64,000 nucleotides of DNA from a bacterium (GTDB lineage: Bacteria > Myxococcota_A > Polyangia > Nannocystales > Nannocystaceae): positions 142,760 through 206,759 of the forward strand of contig JANSYI010000016.1 in NCBI GenBank assembly GCA_024742475.1, written 5' to 3'. Numbering within the stretch: position 1 is the first letter of the stretch; the number at the start of each line of letters is the position of its first letter. A model generated the notes under the pieces. The model saw only the letters and a list, made by a program, of their open reading frames with translations. It did not search any database and had not been told where the DNA came from. Both the position numbers and the translations under genes were made by a program. This document shows positions 24,798 to 36,742 of the stretch, in pieces.

Positions 24798-25268
24798 ATG
24801 AGTTTTTCGGAAAAGATGCGCGAGAGTCTGGGTGCGACGGGTGTACGGGTGCGCGTGATCCCCTCGAGCGATCCGCTGAGCCCCGGCGGCACGCTGACCG
24901 CCCGGGTCGAGCTCGAGGGCGGGAGCCAGGCGGCCCACATCGAGGGGCTGATGCTGCGCCTCATCGAAGCCGATCGCCACTGGGTCGATGCCGAGGGCGA
25001 CCGCCTCGAGGAGTCCGACGCCGGGGCGCTCGACAATCGCGACCATCTCACGGCGGGCTGGGAGCGGCGCCCCATCGCCGAACTACGCGTCGACATCGCG
25101 CAGGAGCTCGAGGCGTCCGCGCACAGCGCCCATGACGTGGAACTCACCGTCCCCGTGGACTGCAAGCCGTCCTCCGTCAGCTGCGCCCACACGCTCAACG
25201 TGCAGGCCGACATCAAGGGCCAGATCGACCCCACCGCCAACGCGCGCCTGGTGCTGCAGGGCGCCTGA
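24798..25268 (+). CDS. Spo0M-like arrestin-fold protein
   Basis: 156 residues from ATG 24798. It opens M-S-F-S-E-K-M-R-E-S-L-G-A-T-G-V-R-V, then L-S-P-G-G-T-L-T-A-R-V-E-L-E-G-G-S-Q-A-A-H-I, closely following the pattern of Spo0M (sporulation-control protein, arrestin-like beta sandwich). Bacillus Spo0M is about 258 residues; this one is shorter and ends after the second beta sheet, possibly lacking the C-terminal subdomain. Arrestin-fold proteins scaffold other proteins; a role in development or cell shape is possible in a myxobacterium but not shown. Confidence 0.7.
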   Translation: MSFSEKMRESLGATGVRVRVIPSSDPLSPGGTLTARVELEGGSQAAHIEGLMLRLIEADRHWVDAEGDRLEESDAGALDNRDHLTAGWERRPIAELRVDIAQELEASAHSAHDVELTVPVDCKPSSVSCAHTLNVQADIKGQIDPTANARLVLQGA

Positions 25269-25295
25269 ATCCGCCGCGGAGCGTCGAGGTCGCTC

Positions 25296-25330
25296 GCAGC
25301 CTGTGGTGCAACTCGCCACGCACAGGCTGC
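25296..25330. terminator. Long hairpin after the Spo0M-like gene
   Basis: 10-bp perfect stem gcagcctgtg / cacaggctgc with a 15-nt loop, 28 bp past the stop and upstream of the next start. No T-run. Confidence 0.45.
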
Positions 25331-25358
25331 TAGCGTAGTGCCCCCTACGCCCGGTACG

Positions 25359-26720
25359 ATGTCCCTCATGGATTGGGTTGGAGCCCTCTGGCGTGGCGTG
25401 CCCCTGGCCGTCGGCGCGATCACGCTGTTTGCATCCGCGGAGGCGGCCGCCGAGCGGGTCGTGTTCATCAACCTCGGCTCCGTCGCGCTCAACAGCGACA
25501 ACGGCCAGGACCCCACGCTCGACTCGTACTCGAGCAACGGGTTCACGCCCGGCACCGCGTCGGGCTTCGCGCTCACCGATGAAGAAATCGCGCTGCTCGA
25601 GTTCTATCTCAAGGAGGCGTCGACACCCTTCGACATCCAGTTCGTGTTCGAACGACCGGCGGCGGGCTCCTACGACATGGTCGTCTTCGGCAACGAGACC
25701 GACGCCGACGCGCTCTTCGCCGACAGCGACTGCCCGCCGGCGATCGGCTTGGCCGACTGCGGCGACAGCAGCGGCCAGAACATCTCCTTCGTCTTTCAAG
25801 GCTGCCTGCCCATCGCGCAGCAGACCGACATGCGCCGGATCGCCTACTACTCGCTGACGGGCCTCGGGTTCGGCTGGGGGCTCGAGAACGAGGTCTCCAC
25901 CGGGCAGATCATGGGGAGCTACAGCGTCTTTGGCCTGCAGTTCGGCAACGAGTGCGTCGGCATCTCCGGCGGCACGTGCCCGACGCACCCCGGCTGTCCC
26001 GATGGAGAGCAGAACGCGACCGCCGACCTCAACGTGGTCGTCGGCGCGCGCGTCGACGATGGGCCGCCGGTGGTCACCATCACCGAGCCCGCCGACGGAT
26101 CGACGGTCACCGACACCTTCACCATCGCGGCCGACGTCGAGGACGGGTTTGGCGGGCTCACGGTCACCATGAGCACCGAGATCGCAGGCATGAAAGTCAG
26201 CCAGGGCAGCGAAGAGCCGCCCTACACCTGGGAGCTGCAGGGTGTCCCGCCGGGCACCTGGACGCTCGACGTCGAGGCGATCGACGCTGATGGAGGCGCC
26301 GTCACCTCGTCGGTCACGGTCACCGTCGACGGAAAGGGCGGCGGCGAGACCGGGAGCACCGGAGGCGACGACACGACCGGCGGCGTGGACCCGAGCGACT
26401 CCGACGACTCTTCGGACCCGAGCACCTCGGGCGACCCCACGGTCGATCCCACCGACGCCTCGGGCTCTGGCACGACCGACGACGCCGGCGAGAGTGGAAG
26501 CGCGCCCATCGATCCCACGGCACCCGTCGACCCCGCCACCTTCGGCGCGGGCGGGACCGGTTGTCAGTGCGCGACCAGCAAGCGTCCCGGTAGCGACGGC
26601 TGGGGTGCGTTGGGGTGCCTGGGCGTGCTGCTGCTCGGACTCACCGCCCGACGCCCTCGCGGACGAACGTCCACACGCCCATCCCGGACGTCGCGCTTCC
26701 GCGCCCGAACGTCCCGGTGA
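25359..26720 (+). CDS. Secreted protein with Ig-like domain and MYXO-CTERM-like sorting tail
   Basis: 453 residues from ATG 25359 (GTG 25338 is an alternative). Signal peptide ending A-S-A-E-A-A-A. The first domain (about 25-225) has six or more Cys and segments F-I-N-L-G and R-I-A-Y-Y-S-L-T-G-L-G-F-G-W-G, no known family, perhaps a zincin-like or beta fold. An Ig-like/Big domain follows (about 235-325, P-P-V-V-T-I-T-E-P-A-D-G-S-T-V). A Thr/Asp/Ser-rich stalk leads to a tail with G-C-Q-C, a hydrophobic stretch G-C-L-G-V-L-L-L-G-L and A-R-R-P-R: the MYXO-CTERM layout for cell-surface attachment. About 17 basic residues follow because the frame continues 80 bp into the convergent neighbour. Confidence 0.78.
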   Translation: MSLMDWVGALWRGVPLAVGAITLFASAEAAAERVVFINLGSVALNSDNGQDPTLDSYSSNGFTPGTASGFALTDEEIALLEFYLKEASTPFDIQFVFERPAAGSYDMVVFGNETDADALFADSDCPPAIGLADCGDSSGQNISFVFQGCLPIAQQTDMRRIAYYSLTGLGFGWGLENEVSTGQIMGSYSVFGLQFGNECVGISGGTCPTHPGCPDGEQNATADLNVVVGARVDDGPPVVTITEPADGSTVTDTFTIAADVEDGFGGLTVTMSTEIAGMKVSQGSEEPPYTWELQGVPPGTWTLDVEAIDADGGAVTSSVTVTVDGKGGGETGSTGGDDTTGGVDPSDSDDSSDPSTSGDPTVDPTDASGSGTTDDAGESGSAPIDPTAPVDPATFGAGGTGCQCATSKRPGSDGWGALGCLGVLLLGLTARRPRGRTSTRPSRTSRFRARTSR

Positions 26721-27075
26721 TCGTCGTGTCCTCGCGGTTGATCAGCAACCATCCGCTGCCCTCGGACCCGCGGCCGTCGATCCAGGTGAACGCGCAGACG
26801 TTGGCGAGCTCCGGCTCGGCCTCGCCTTCCGCGGCCTGCTCCTGGACCATCGAGAGGATGTAGCGCTTGCCGCCCTTGGCGTGGAAGTTGCCGTAGTACC
26901 TCCCCTTGGACAGCCGGTCGACCTGAAGGGTACCGGCTGCTCCGTCGACCTCGCCGCGCCAGCGCCCGGAGAAGTCACTGGGGCTCTCGTAGACCTCGGG
27001 CGGCGGGTGCGACGGACCCGCGTTGACGAACCCACAGCCTGCGGCCGAGCAGCAGGCGATCGCAACGAGGCGCAT
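26641..27075 (-). CDS. Hypothetical small lipoprotein
   Basis: 144 residues from ATG 27075, giving M-R-L-V-A-I-A-C-C-S-A-A-G-C as signal and lipobox. The mature part has F-S-G-R-W-R-G-E-V-D-G, G-R-Y-Y-G-N-F-H-A and a C-terminal I-T-G-T-F-G-R-G segment, a small beta-barrel-like arrangement similar to lipocalin/META-style proteins. No known family assigned. Its 3' end overlaps the convergent MYXO-CTERM gene by 80 bp. Confidence 0.65.
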   Translation of the reverse strand: MRLVAIACCSAAGCGFVNAGPSHPPPEVYESPSDFSGRWRGEVDGAAGTLQVDRLSKGRYYGNFHAKGGKRYILSMVQEQAAEGEAEPELANVCAFTWIDGRGSEGSGWLLINREDTTITGTFGRGSATSGMGVWTFVREGVGR

Positions 27076-27245
27076 CACGAAGCGCCGACGGCCGGGGGGA
27101 GCTGCCAAAGCGGGGCGCATCGTACACAAGGAGACGAATCTGCGGCGCGATCGATGCGGCCTCGGGGCGTCAACGTGACGAAAACGACGTTGAGTCCTCG
27201 GCTCGCTTTCCCAGGGCCGAGCATGCGTCTACACTCCGCCCGCTC

Positions 27246-27931
27246 ATGGTCTCTCGCCGTCTCGCGCTGCGCTGCTTGATCGCCCTGGGGCTCGGTGTGC
27301 CGCGCGTGGCCAACGCCGAGCCCGCAGCCGATGCCCCCGCAGAGGCCGCACCTACCGACGACGCGCAGCCGGGGACCGCGGAGACCGAGGAGGAACCCGA
27401 GCCCGCCACCGAGGACGAGCCGGAGGACGAGCCCGCGGCCGAGCCCTCGGGGGAAGCGGACGACGACGAGCCGGACGACGACGAGCCGGACGACGACGAG
27501 CCGGACGACGAGATCTACGCCGAGGGCGTCGAGGAGGCGGATCTCGCCCCCTCCAACCCGCTGCCCGACCGACTCCCCCGACTGCAGCGGATCGGCTGGT
27601 ACCACGTGCTGGGTGCCTTCACGCTTGGCACCACCGCGGGACTGCTCGCCGGGCTGGCCGAGCGTGAGGAGGACCGCGCCACGCGGATCGCGTCCGGCTA
27701 CGACTTCGAAACCGGCGCCGCCATCCTCTATAGGGACCGACAGGCCCGGTACGAGGAGATCCTCGACCGGGGGCAGGCGCTCGAGACCAGCGCCATCGTG
27801 GTCGGCGCGCTCGCAGGCGCCACCGCCATCGCCGCGATCACCCTGTTCGCGATCGATGCGCGGCGCAAAGCACCCTCGGCGACCGCGCGGCGTGCCCGCG
27901 TGGGACCGGGCTCACTGGAGGTCAGCTTCTG

Positions 27932-27932
<1 letters not shown>
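27246..27932 (+). CDS. Secreted or membrane protein with acidic repeats
   Basis: 228 residues. Signal-like N-terminus (S-R-R-L-A-L-R-C-L-I-A-L-G-L-G ending V-A-N-A-E), then a highly acidic linker with perfect D-D-E-P-D units (gacgacgagccg repeated near 27466-27510). Two hydrophobic helices (about 118-140 and 178-198) flank a charged loop, so the C-terminal half is probably in the membrane. Not recognised. TACACT ends 10 nt before the ATG. The stop overlaps the next gene start by 1 nt, so the two are co-transcribed. Confidence 0.65.
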
Positions 27933-28291
<359 letters not shown>

Positions 28292-28344
28292 AGCATCTCG
28301 GCCTTGCCGCCCGGCTCCGCGTTGCGCTAATAAGCCGCAGAATC

Positions 28345-29070
28345 GTGGGGCTCAAGGATCTATTCAGCAGCTCGGGGCGCGCGAAGAATCGCCTCGACAA
28401 GTGGACCAAGACGGCAACGAGCCCGTACACGCAGTCGGCCGAGCGCTACGACGCCATGCAGAACCTGATCAAAGAGGGTTCGGACGAGGCGCTGTTTCGG
28501 ATCTTCAAGCGCTTCACCATCGTCTCGACCAAGAGCATCGAAGACGAGGAGGAGAAGAGCTGGGCATACCGGGAGCTCGCCGGCCTCGGTGCCAAGGTCC
28601 TCCCCGCCGCCAAGCGCTTCTGCCTCGAGTCGGAGAACGTCGCCTGGGCGCTGCGCATCATCGAGGACGTCGCCGACGAGACCCAAGAGTGGGAAATCCT
28701 CGACGCGCTGCTGGAGAAGCACCCACCCGGCTACGAGCGCGACCCCGCCAAGAAGCGCCAGATCCTCACCCACCTGGCCGAGATCGACGACCCCAAGGTC
28801 CACGAGCTGCTCGCCGGCTACCTCGAAGACCACGACGAAGGCGTCCGCTACTTCTGTGTCGAGCAGCTCGTCGACATCGCCGAAGAAGCGAGCAAGGAGC
28901 CGCTGGTCTCCCGGTTGACCAACCCCGAAGAAGACTCGCTGCGGCTACGAACCCGCATCCTCGACGGACTCGCCGAGCTCGGGTGGGACGTCAGCGAGCA
29001 CAAAGAGGCCATCGCCAAGGTGATCGGCCAAGAGCACGCCCTGCAGGGCGGCAAGATCGTCAAACGCTAG
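28345..29070 (+). CDS. HEAT-repeat-like cytoplasmic protein
   Basis: 241 residues from GTG 28345. No signal peptide. Helical repeats are visible: W-A-Y-R-E-L-A-G-L-G-A-K-V-L-P-A-A, L-R-I-I-E-D-V-A-D-E-T-Q-E-W, I-L-T-H-L-A-E-I-D-D-P-K-V-H-E-L-L and V-R-Y-F-C-V-E-Q-L-V-D-I, typical of HEAT repeats. It lies 22 bp upstream of carB and is probably co-transcribed, but no role in carbamoyl phosphate synthesis is known for it. Confidence 0.75.
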   Translation: MGLKDLFSSSGRAKNRLDKWTKTATSPYTQSAERYDAMQNLIKEGSDEALFRIFKRFTIVSTKSIEDEEEKSWAYRELAGLGAKVLPAAKRFCLESENVAWALRIIEDVADETQEWEILDALLEKHPPGYERDPAKKRQILTHLAEIDDPKVHELLAGYLEDHDEGVRYFCVEQLVDIAEEASKEPLVSRLTNPEEDSLRLRTRILDGLAELGWDVSEHKEAIAKVIGQEHALQGGKIVKR

Positions 29071-29092
29071 CGAGAAAGAGAAGGAGCCGACC

Positions 29093-32320
<3,228 letters not shown>

Positions 32321-32398
32321 CCCGGCCGCGGGTGCACGCGCTGCGCCACTCGGGTATCTTTACCGACCTCTGGCGCGTCCCCGCGCCTCAAGGCACTC

Positions 32399-32887
32399 AT
32401 GGCCGACGACAGCTACCCGATGACCCCCAAGGGCCTCGACGCCCTCAAGGCCGAGCTCAAGCAGATCAAAGAGGTCGACCGTCCGCAGAACGTCAAGGAC
32501 ATCGAGGAGGCCCTCGAACACGGCGACCTGCGGGAGAACGCGGAGTACCACGCCGCCAAGGAGAAGCAGGCCGAGCTCGACGCTCGCATGCGGTTCGCGG
32601 AGTATCGGATCAGCCGGGCCAAGGTCATCGACCCCGCCAAGATGAACTCCGAGAAGGTCGCCTTCGGGGCGACGATCAAGGTGCTCGACATGGACACCGA
32701 CAAAGAAGAGACCTACGCGATCGTCGGTGAACACGAGGTCGACATCGACAAGGGCCACATCTCCTTCAAGTCGCCGATCGCCCGCGCGATGATGGGCAAA
32801 GAAGAAGGCGACGACTTCACCCTCAAGCTCCCCAAGGGCGACCGCGAGTTCGAGGTCGTCTCGATCGAGTACAAGGCGCTCGAATGA
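32399..32887 (+). CDS. greA: Transcription elongation factor GreA
   Basis: 162 residues (E. coli GreA 158). N-terminal coiled coil with the conserved acidic tip region (E-A-L-E-H-G-D-L-R-E-N-A-E-Y-H-A-A-K) and C-terminal FKBP-like domain (I-S-F-K-S-P-I-A-R-A-M-M-G-K). It rescues backtracked RNA polymerase by stimulating transcript cleavage. AAGG lies about 6 nt before the ATG. Its TGA overlaps the ATG of the following lipoprotein. Confidence 0.96.
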   Translation: MADDSYPMTPKGLDALKAELKQIKEVDRPQNVKDIEEALEHGDLRENAEYHAAKEKQAELDARMRFAEYRISRAKVIDPAKMNSEKVAFGATIKVLDMDTDKEETYAIVGEHEVDIDKGHISFKSPIARAMMGKEEGDDFTLKLPKGDREFEVVSIEYKALE

Positions 32888-33357
32888 TCTCCTCGAGGAC
32901 TCTGGGCCTGAGCCTGCTCGCCCTGCTGAGCGCGTCCGCGTGTCGCCCCCGTGAGGGCGAGCGCTGCATCTGCGCGGGAGAATGCGCAGGGGGCCTGGTC
33001 TGCGCGGCCGACGGCGCCGTGCTGCGCGACGGTCAGTGTGTGTCCTCGGTCAGCAACGACCTCGAGTCCGGCGTGTGCGTCGACGGAGGCAACGTGAGCT
33101 TCGACGAGGACGCGATCACGCCCCCGCCCAAGTTCGACGCGGGCAGCTGGGCCACCAGCGGTTCGCCCAACATGACCAGCGCCAGCGCCAGCGAGAGCGA
33201 GAGCGAGAGCGACGCGACGACGATGCCCGAGGAGAGCTCGTCGTCGAGCGGCGACATGCCTCCAACCGGCACCGTCTCGGGTACCGACGACGGTTCCGGC
33301 TCGAGCTCCAACGGGACCGGCGCGAGCAGCGGCGACACCGGCACCGACGGCATGTAA
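32884..33357 (+). CDS. Small Cys-containing lipoprotein with Ser-rich tail
   Basis: 157 residues; the ATG overlaps the greA stop by 4 nt. Lipobox S-A-S-A-C. A Cys-rich module (E-R-C-I-C-A-G-E-C-A-G-G-L-V-C) is followed by a long Ser/Thr/Gly/Glu stalk with an S-E-S-E repeat (agcgagagcgag near 33185-33210). Not recognised; a surface lipoprotein by signal and composition. Coupling to greA is probably only positional. Confidence 0.65.
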   Translation: MISSRTLGLSLLALLSASACRPREGERCICAGECAGGLVCAADGAVLRDGQCVSSVSNDLESGVCVDGGNVSFDEDAITPPPKFDAGSWATSGSPNMTSASASESESESDATTMPEESSSSSGDMPPTGTVSGTDDGSGSSSNGTGASSGDTGTDGM

Positions 33358-33404
33358 GGCGCCGCGACCTGGACCGTTGACGCGACGGGTGGGCGGCCGC
33401 CCGC

Positions 33405-33410
33405 TATGGT
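33405..33410 (+). promoter_or_regulatory. -10-like TATGGT, leaderless spacing
   Basis: TATGGT ends 7 nt before the ATG at 33418 and overlaps the alternative GTG-type start at 33406, arguing for 33418. Confidence 0.35.
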
Positions 33411-33417
33411 GACCCCC

Positions 33418-34224
33418 ATGCGTGCTCTCGGATCGAGTTGGGCCTGCCTTTGTCTGGCCGCATCGGCGACGCTTGGCTGTCAGCGTCTCGACGACCCCGG
33501 GTCCGACTCCAACGATTCCGCGTTCGAAACCGACTTCCTCGACGACGACGGCTCGGGAGGCCCCCTGCTCGAGAGCGGCGGCGAAGAGGGCTCGGACGAC
33601 GGCGGCGTCGAGATCGACTGCGACGCGGTCACCAATGTGCCCTGCACCGACGGGGAGAAGTGCACGGCCGTCATCGACGGGGGCTCGCTCGCCTACACCT
33701 GCGTAGGCGAGACCGGCACCCAGGGCGTTGGCCAAGACTGCACGGTCAGCCTCGACGATGGGCTCGACGGCTGCGTCACAGGCACCGTTTGCCTAGGCGA
33801 CGACGCCGGTTCGTGTCGCGCCCACTGCAACGGCGACGCCGACTGTACCGACGGCACGTGCGTCGAAGATCCGCTTCGCGACGTCCCCCACTGCGCCAAC
33901 GACTGTTCTCCGTTCGAGCCGTCCTGCACGGGCACGCTGCAGTGCCGTCGTCAGGTCGAGCGGTTCTCGTGCGTCGACGCCCAAGAGGGCGACGTTGGAG
34001 GTGCCGGTGATCCGTGCCTGCTCGAGGGCGACGCCGGCTGTGCCGAGGGGCTGATGTGTGTCTCGGGCGCGCTGGTGCCCGACTGCGCCTCGGCCGGGTG
34101 CTGCGTCACGTTCTGCGATCTCTCCGGGCCCGACACGTGCTCCTCCCCTTCCACGTGCACGGCCGCGCTCGAAGCCCCCGCCCCTGGGTTCGAGTCGATC
34201 GGCGCGTGCTTCGTGCCCGCATAG
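33418..34224 (+). CDS. Cys-rich secreted lipoprotein
   Basis: 268 residues from ATG 33418. Lipobox A-T-L-G-C, acidic Asp/Gly/Ser linker (about 20-60), then roughly 24 cysteines in spaced clusters such as C-N-G-D-A-D-C-T-D-G-T-C and A-E-G-L-M-C-V-S-G. The pattern resembles the disulfide-rich tandem modules common in myxobacterial surface proteins (Dickkopf/TIL-like spacing). No enzymatic motif. Convergent with the membrane protein gene 5 bp away. Confidence 0.65.
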   Translation: MRALGSSWACLCLAASATLGCQRLDDPGSDSNDSAFETDFLDDDGSGGPLLESGGEEGSDDGGVEIDCDAVTNVPCTDGEKCTAVIDGGSLAYTCVGETGTQGVGQDCTVSLDDGLDGCVTGTVCLGDDAGSCRAHCNGDADCTDGTCVEDPLRDVPHCANDCSPFEPSCTGTLQCRRQVERFSCVDAQEGDVGGAGDPCLLEGDAGCAEGLMCVSGALVPDCASAGCCVTFCDLSGPDTCSSPSTCTAALEAPAPGFESIGACFVPA

Positions 34225-34229
34225 CGCCC

Positions 34230-35252
34230 TCACGACGGCGCACGATACCCCCGGCGCGCTCCGCTCGCCCAGGCGATGCGCTCGAACGCTGCGCGGGCCT
34301 CCTCCTGTGACGCCAGCCGGAGGAGCTCGGTCGACCGCTCGAGGCGACCTGGCATGATCCAGTGAATCCGCACCCCCGCGGATTCCCGGGACACGTCGCA
34401 GATCGACGACAGCGGGACCTCGAACCCTGCCCGAGCGCCCCGCCGACGCAGCGCGATGTGCTGCGGTGTGATCTCGAACGCCTCGATGGGTGGATCGAGG
34501 TGCGACGCGACGACCACCACGACTCCGAGCAAGAGCATCACGATGACCAGTGGCCCCACCGGACCCATGCGCGCCACCGTCATGTCGAACACCGCCTCGA
34601 AGAAGCTCCCCTCCCATGGCCGCGAACGAAGGACCCGCACCGGCAACGTCGGGTTGCCGACGAACGGCCGCAGGACCCAAGACATCTGCGCTCCCACCAC
34701 TCCGTGCGTGACCATCCACGCCCAGAGGACTCGGCGTGCGATCGCCGTGTCGGGGATCAACGCATCGAGCAACCCGCGGAGCCGACTGACCGCGATGATG
34801 CCCGCCACGCCCAGGACGACGACGTGCGCGGTGAGGAGCCAATGCGACGTCGGCAGAGAGGCGGCCCCCTGAGGCGGGCTGGCCTGGGTCGACACGAACG
34901 CAGCGACGGGCGCCAGGCTGCCGAGCACGGAGCCGAGGATCGCCATCGCCAACACCGAGGCGGTCAGCGCCTGGGCGGGACGAATGCGGGCCCGAAGCAG
35001 ACCGCACAACACGACGTCCAGCCCAGCCGTCAGCGCCGCGGTCGCGAGGAACAACGCGGGGAGCTTGAGGCCGGCGCTGAGCGACTGCAGCGGGCTCCGC
35101 CACAACCCCATCGCCATCCCGTACGCTGCGCAGCCGAGCGCCAACACCGTCGTTGCCGTCGCCAGGACCTTGCCCAGCCCCCGGCCCGAAGCCACCCGGT
35201 CGATCAACGACGACTCGAGCGCGAGCACGCCTCGAACGAGCCCCGCGCTCAC
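34230..35252 (-). CDS. Polytopic membrane protein with QMxWxLRPFVG motif
   Basis: 340 residues from GTG 35250-35252, whose first bases overlap the stop of the upstream gene (GTGA). About six hydrophobic helices. A conserved block Q-M-S-W-V-L-R-P-F-V-G followed by R-x-x-x-x-x-x-F-F-E lies near 200-230. After the last helix (about 240-265) there is a cytoplasmic domain of about 80 residues (F-E-I-T-P-Q-H-I-A-L-R-R-R ... V-P-L-S-S-I-C-D-V), perhaps a PH-like fold. I do not know its function. It is related to the neighbour that overlaps it. Confidence 0.7.
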   Translation of the reverse strand: MSAGLVRGVLALESSLIDRVASGRGLGKVLATATTVLALGCAAYGMAMGLWRSPLQSLSAGLKLPALFLATAALTAGLDVVLCGLLRARIRPAQALTASVLAMAILGSVLGSLAPVAAFVSTQASPPQGAASLPTSHWLLTAHVVVLGVAGIIAVSRLRGLLDALIPDTAIARRVLWAWMVTHGVVGAQMSWVLRPFVGNPTLPVRVLRSRPWEGSFFEAVFDMTVARMGPVGPLVIVMLLLGVVVVVASHLDPPIEAFEITPQHIALRRRGARAGFEVPLSSICDVSRESAGVRIHWIMPGRLERSTELLRLASQEEARAAFERIAWASGARRGYRAPS

Positions 35253-36046
35253 CGGCGCGCGTCCCCTCCGGCAGGCGCGGCCCAGTGTTCGAGGAAGAAC
35301 ATGCGCTCGGGCGGGACGACGCCGTCGAACGGCCCCACCAGCGGCCGCAGCGTCGTCGTCATCTGAAGCATCACGACGATGAACATGATTCCCCAGCCGC
35401 GAATCCCCGCGATTGTTCGACCGTTGAGCGCATGCATCACCTTGGCCACCAGGCGAACGCCCACGGTGGCCGAGACCACGAGCGCGACGACGTGCAACGC
35501 CCCCATGACGAGCGGGTCGTCGGTGCTCTGCGAGAACAGCCACGTCACCGGAGCCAGCGCGACGAGCAAGACGCCGATGAGCGCCACCCCCATGGCCAGC
35601 GCCAAGGCGGTCTCCCGAACCGACTGCCCCGCGCCCGCCACCGAGGAGAACACGTACAGGCTCGGCAGACATAGCAGCGCGCACAGCCCTAGGCCCAAAC
35701 ACAACTTCAGCGGCACGACGAACAGCTGCGCGCCACCGGAGAACGACGCCACGACGAGACCCACCACGACCATCGCCCCCAACGCCAACATCGCGAGACG
35801 GGCGATCGGCCGACGCCCAGGACGATGGGCTTCCGCCAGGAGATCTGCGGGCGTTTGCACGAGGGCGCCGAGCAGCTCGGCCAACCCCGCCGCCAGGGGC
35901 CGGCCGGTGCCGCGCAGCGTCGCCTCGCGCGGCGCGTCCGAAGACGATGGTGGCGTAGACGAAGGGGGAGGCGTCGGGGAATCCACGAACACAGGGCTAG
36001 CGCGCGTGACGAGATGCCCCCACCTGCGTTTGCTCGACGGGAGCAA
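35249..36046 (-). CDS. Polytopic membrane protein, paralogue of its downstream neighbour
   Basis: 265 residues from TTG 36046; GTG at 35992 or 35986 are alternative starts. N-terminal Pro/Ser-rich cytoplasmic stretch (about 20-45), then about six hydrophobic helices. The block L-Q-M-T-T-T-L-R-P-L-V-G followed by R-M-F-F-L-E near the C-terminus matches the Q-M-x-x-x-L-R-P-x-V-G ... F-F motif of the next gene. The two overlap by 4 nt and should be co-translated; they may form one complex. Function unknown. Confidence 0.68.
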   Translation of the reverse strand: MLPSSKRRWGHLVTRASPVFVDSPTPPPSSTPPSSSDAPREATLRGTGRPLAAGLAELLGALVQTPADLLAEAHRPGRRPIARLAMLALGAMVVVGLVVASFSGGAQLFVVPLKLCLGLGLCALLCLPSLYVFSSVAGAGQSVRETALALAMGVALIGVLLVALAPVTWLFSQSTDDPLVMGALHVVALVVSATVGVRLVAKVMHALNGRTIAGIRGWGIMFIVVMLQMTTTLRPLVGPFDGVVPPERMFFLEHWAAPAGGDARR

Positions 36047-36097
36047 CCGCAGCGCTCAACGGTCGCGCGCCTGAAGTGAACGGCCCAGGCACTTCGG

Positions 36098-36742
36098 CTA
36101 GGGGAGATGCAGCGGCAGCGCTTCGCAGCGCGTGCGGTCGAGCGCGCCGGCACTCGAGGCGACCGGTCCCTCGCGATCTCGCAGGGCCGGTGCCGGCGCG
36201 AGCCCGCGGGCCCCGGGGATGCGAGGCTGGACGAAGAGCGCCAGCGTCCCCTCGCAGTCGAACGGTGCCAACGCGTGCGGCGGCCCCAGCTCGATGCCGT
36301 CGTCGATGACGGGCTCGCCTGCGTCCGCCCACAGATCGATGAACGAGAGCGTCTCCCCCTCGACCGTCCCCAACCACACACCGGCGGGGACTTCGGAGCC
36401 GGAGCCGGGAACCTCGACGATGACGAACGGACCCACCGGCGTCTCGACTCCGCGGAACGTGCACGGAAGCGACTCGCACGGCTCGGGCATCACACCGCTT
36501 CGCGTCATGGGCGGTACGGTGGAATGCACGAGCTCGACGCCGGCGCCCGTGGGTCGCAGCGTCCACGGGCACGGTGACCCGGCGAACGCAGCGAGGGCCC
36601 CGACCGCGCTGATCTCCGCGCACGGCGGCACGGTGTCGACCTCGGTTTCCGTCGGAGACTCGGCCTGCGGGGTGCCCGGCGAGCCCCCGCTCGTTCCACA
36701 TGCCACCGCGGCGAGAAGGGTGGCAAGGGTGCCGCGCCGCAT
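36098..36742 (-). CDS. Hypothetical lipoprotein
   Basis: 214 residues from ATG 36742, which shares a base with the stop of the upstream gene (TGATG). Lipobox L-L-A-A-V-A-C. Seven or more Cys in the mature part and a stretch of beta-rich sequence (P-F-V-I-V-E-V-P-G-S-G-S-E). No family recognised. Forms a two-gene unit with the preceding lipoprotein. Confidence 0.65.
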   Translation of the reverse strand: MRRGTLATLLAAVACGTSGGSPGTPQAESPTETEVDTVPPCAEISAVGALAAFAGSPCPWTLRPTGAGVELVHSTVPPMTRSGVMPEPCESLPCTFRGVETPVGPFVIVEVPGSGSEVPAGVWLGTVEGETLSFIDLWADAGEPVIDDGIELGPPHALAPFDCEGTLALFVQPRIPGARGLAPAPALRDREGPVASSAGALDRTRCEALPLHLP

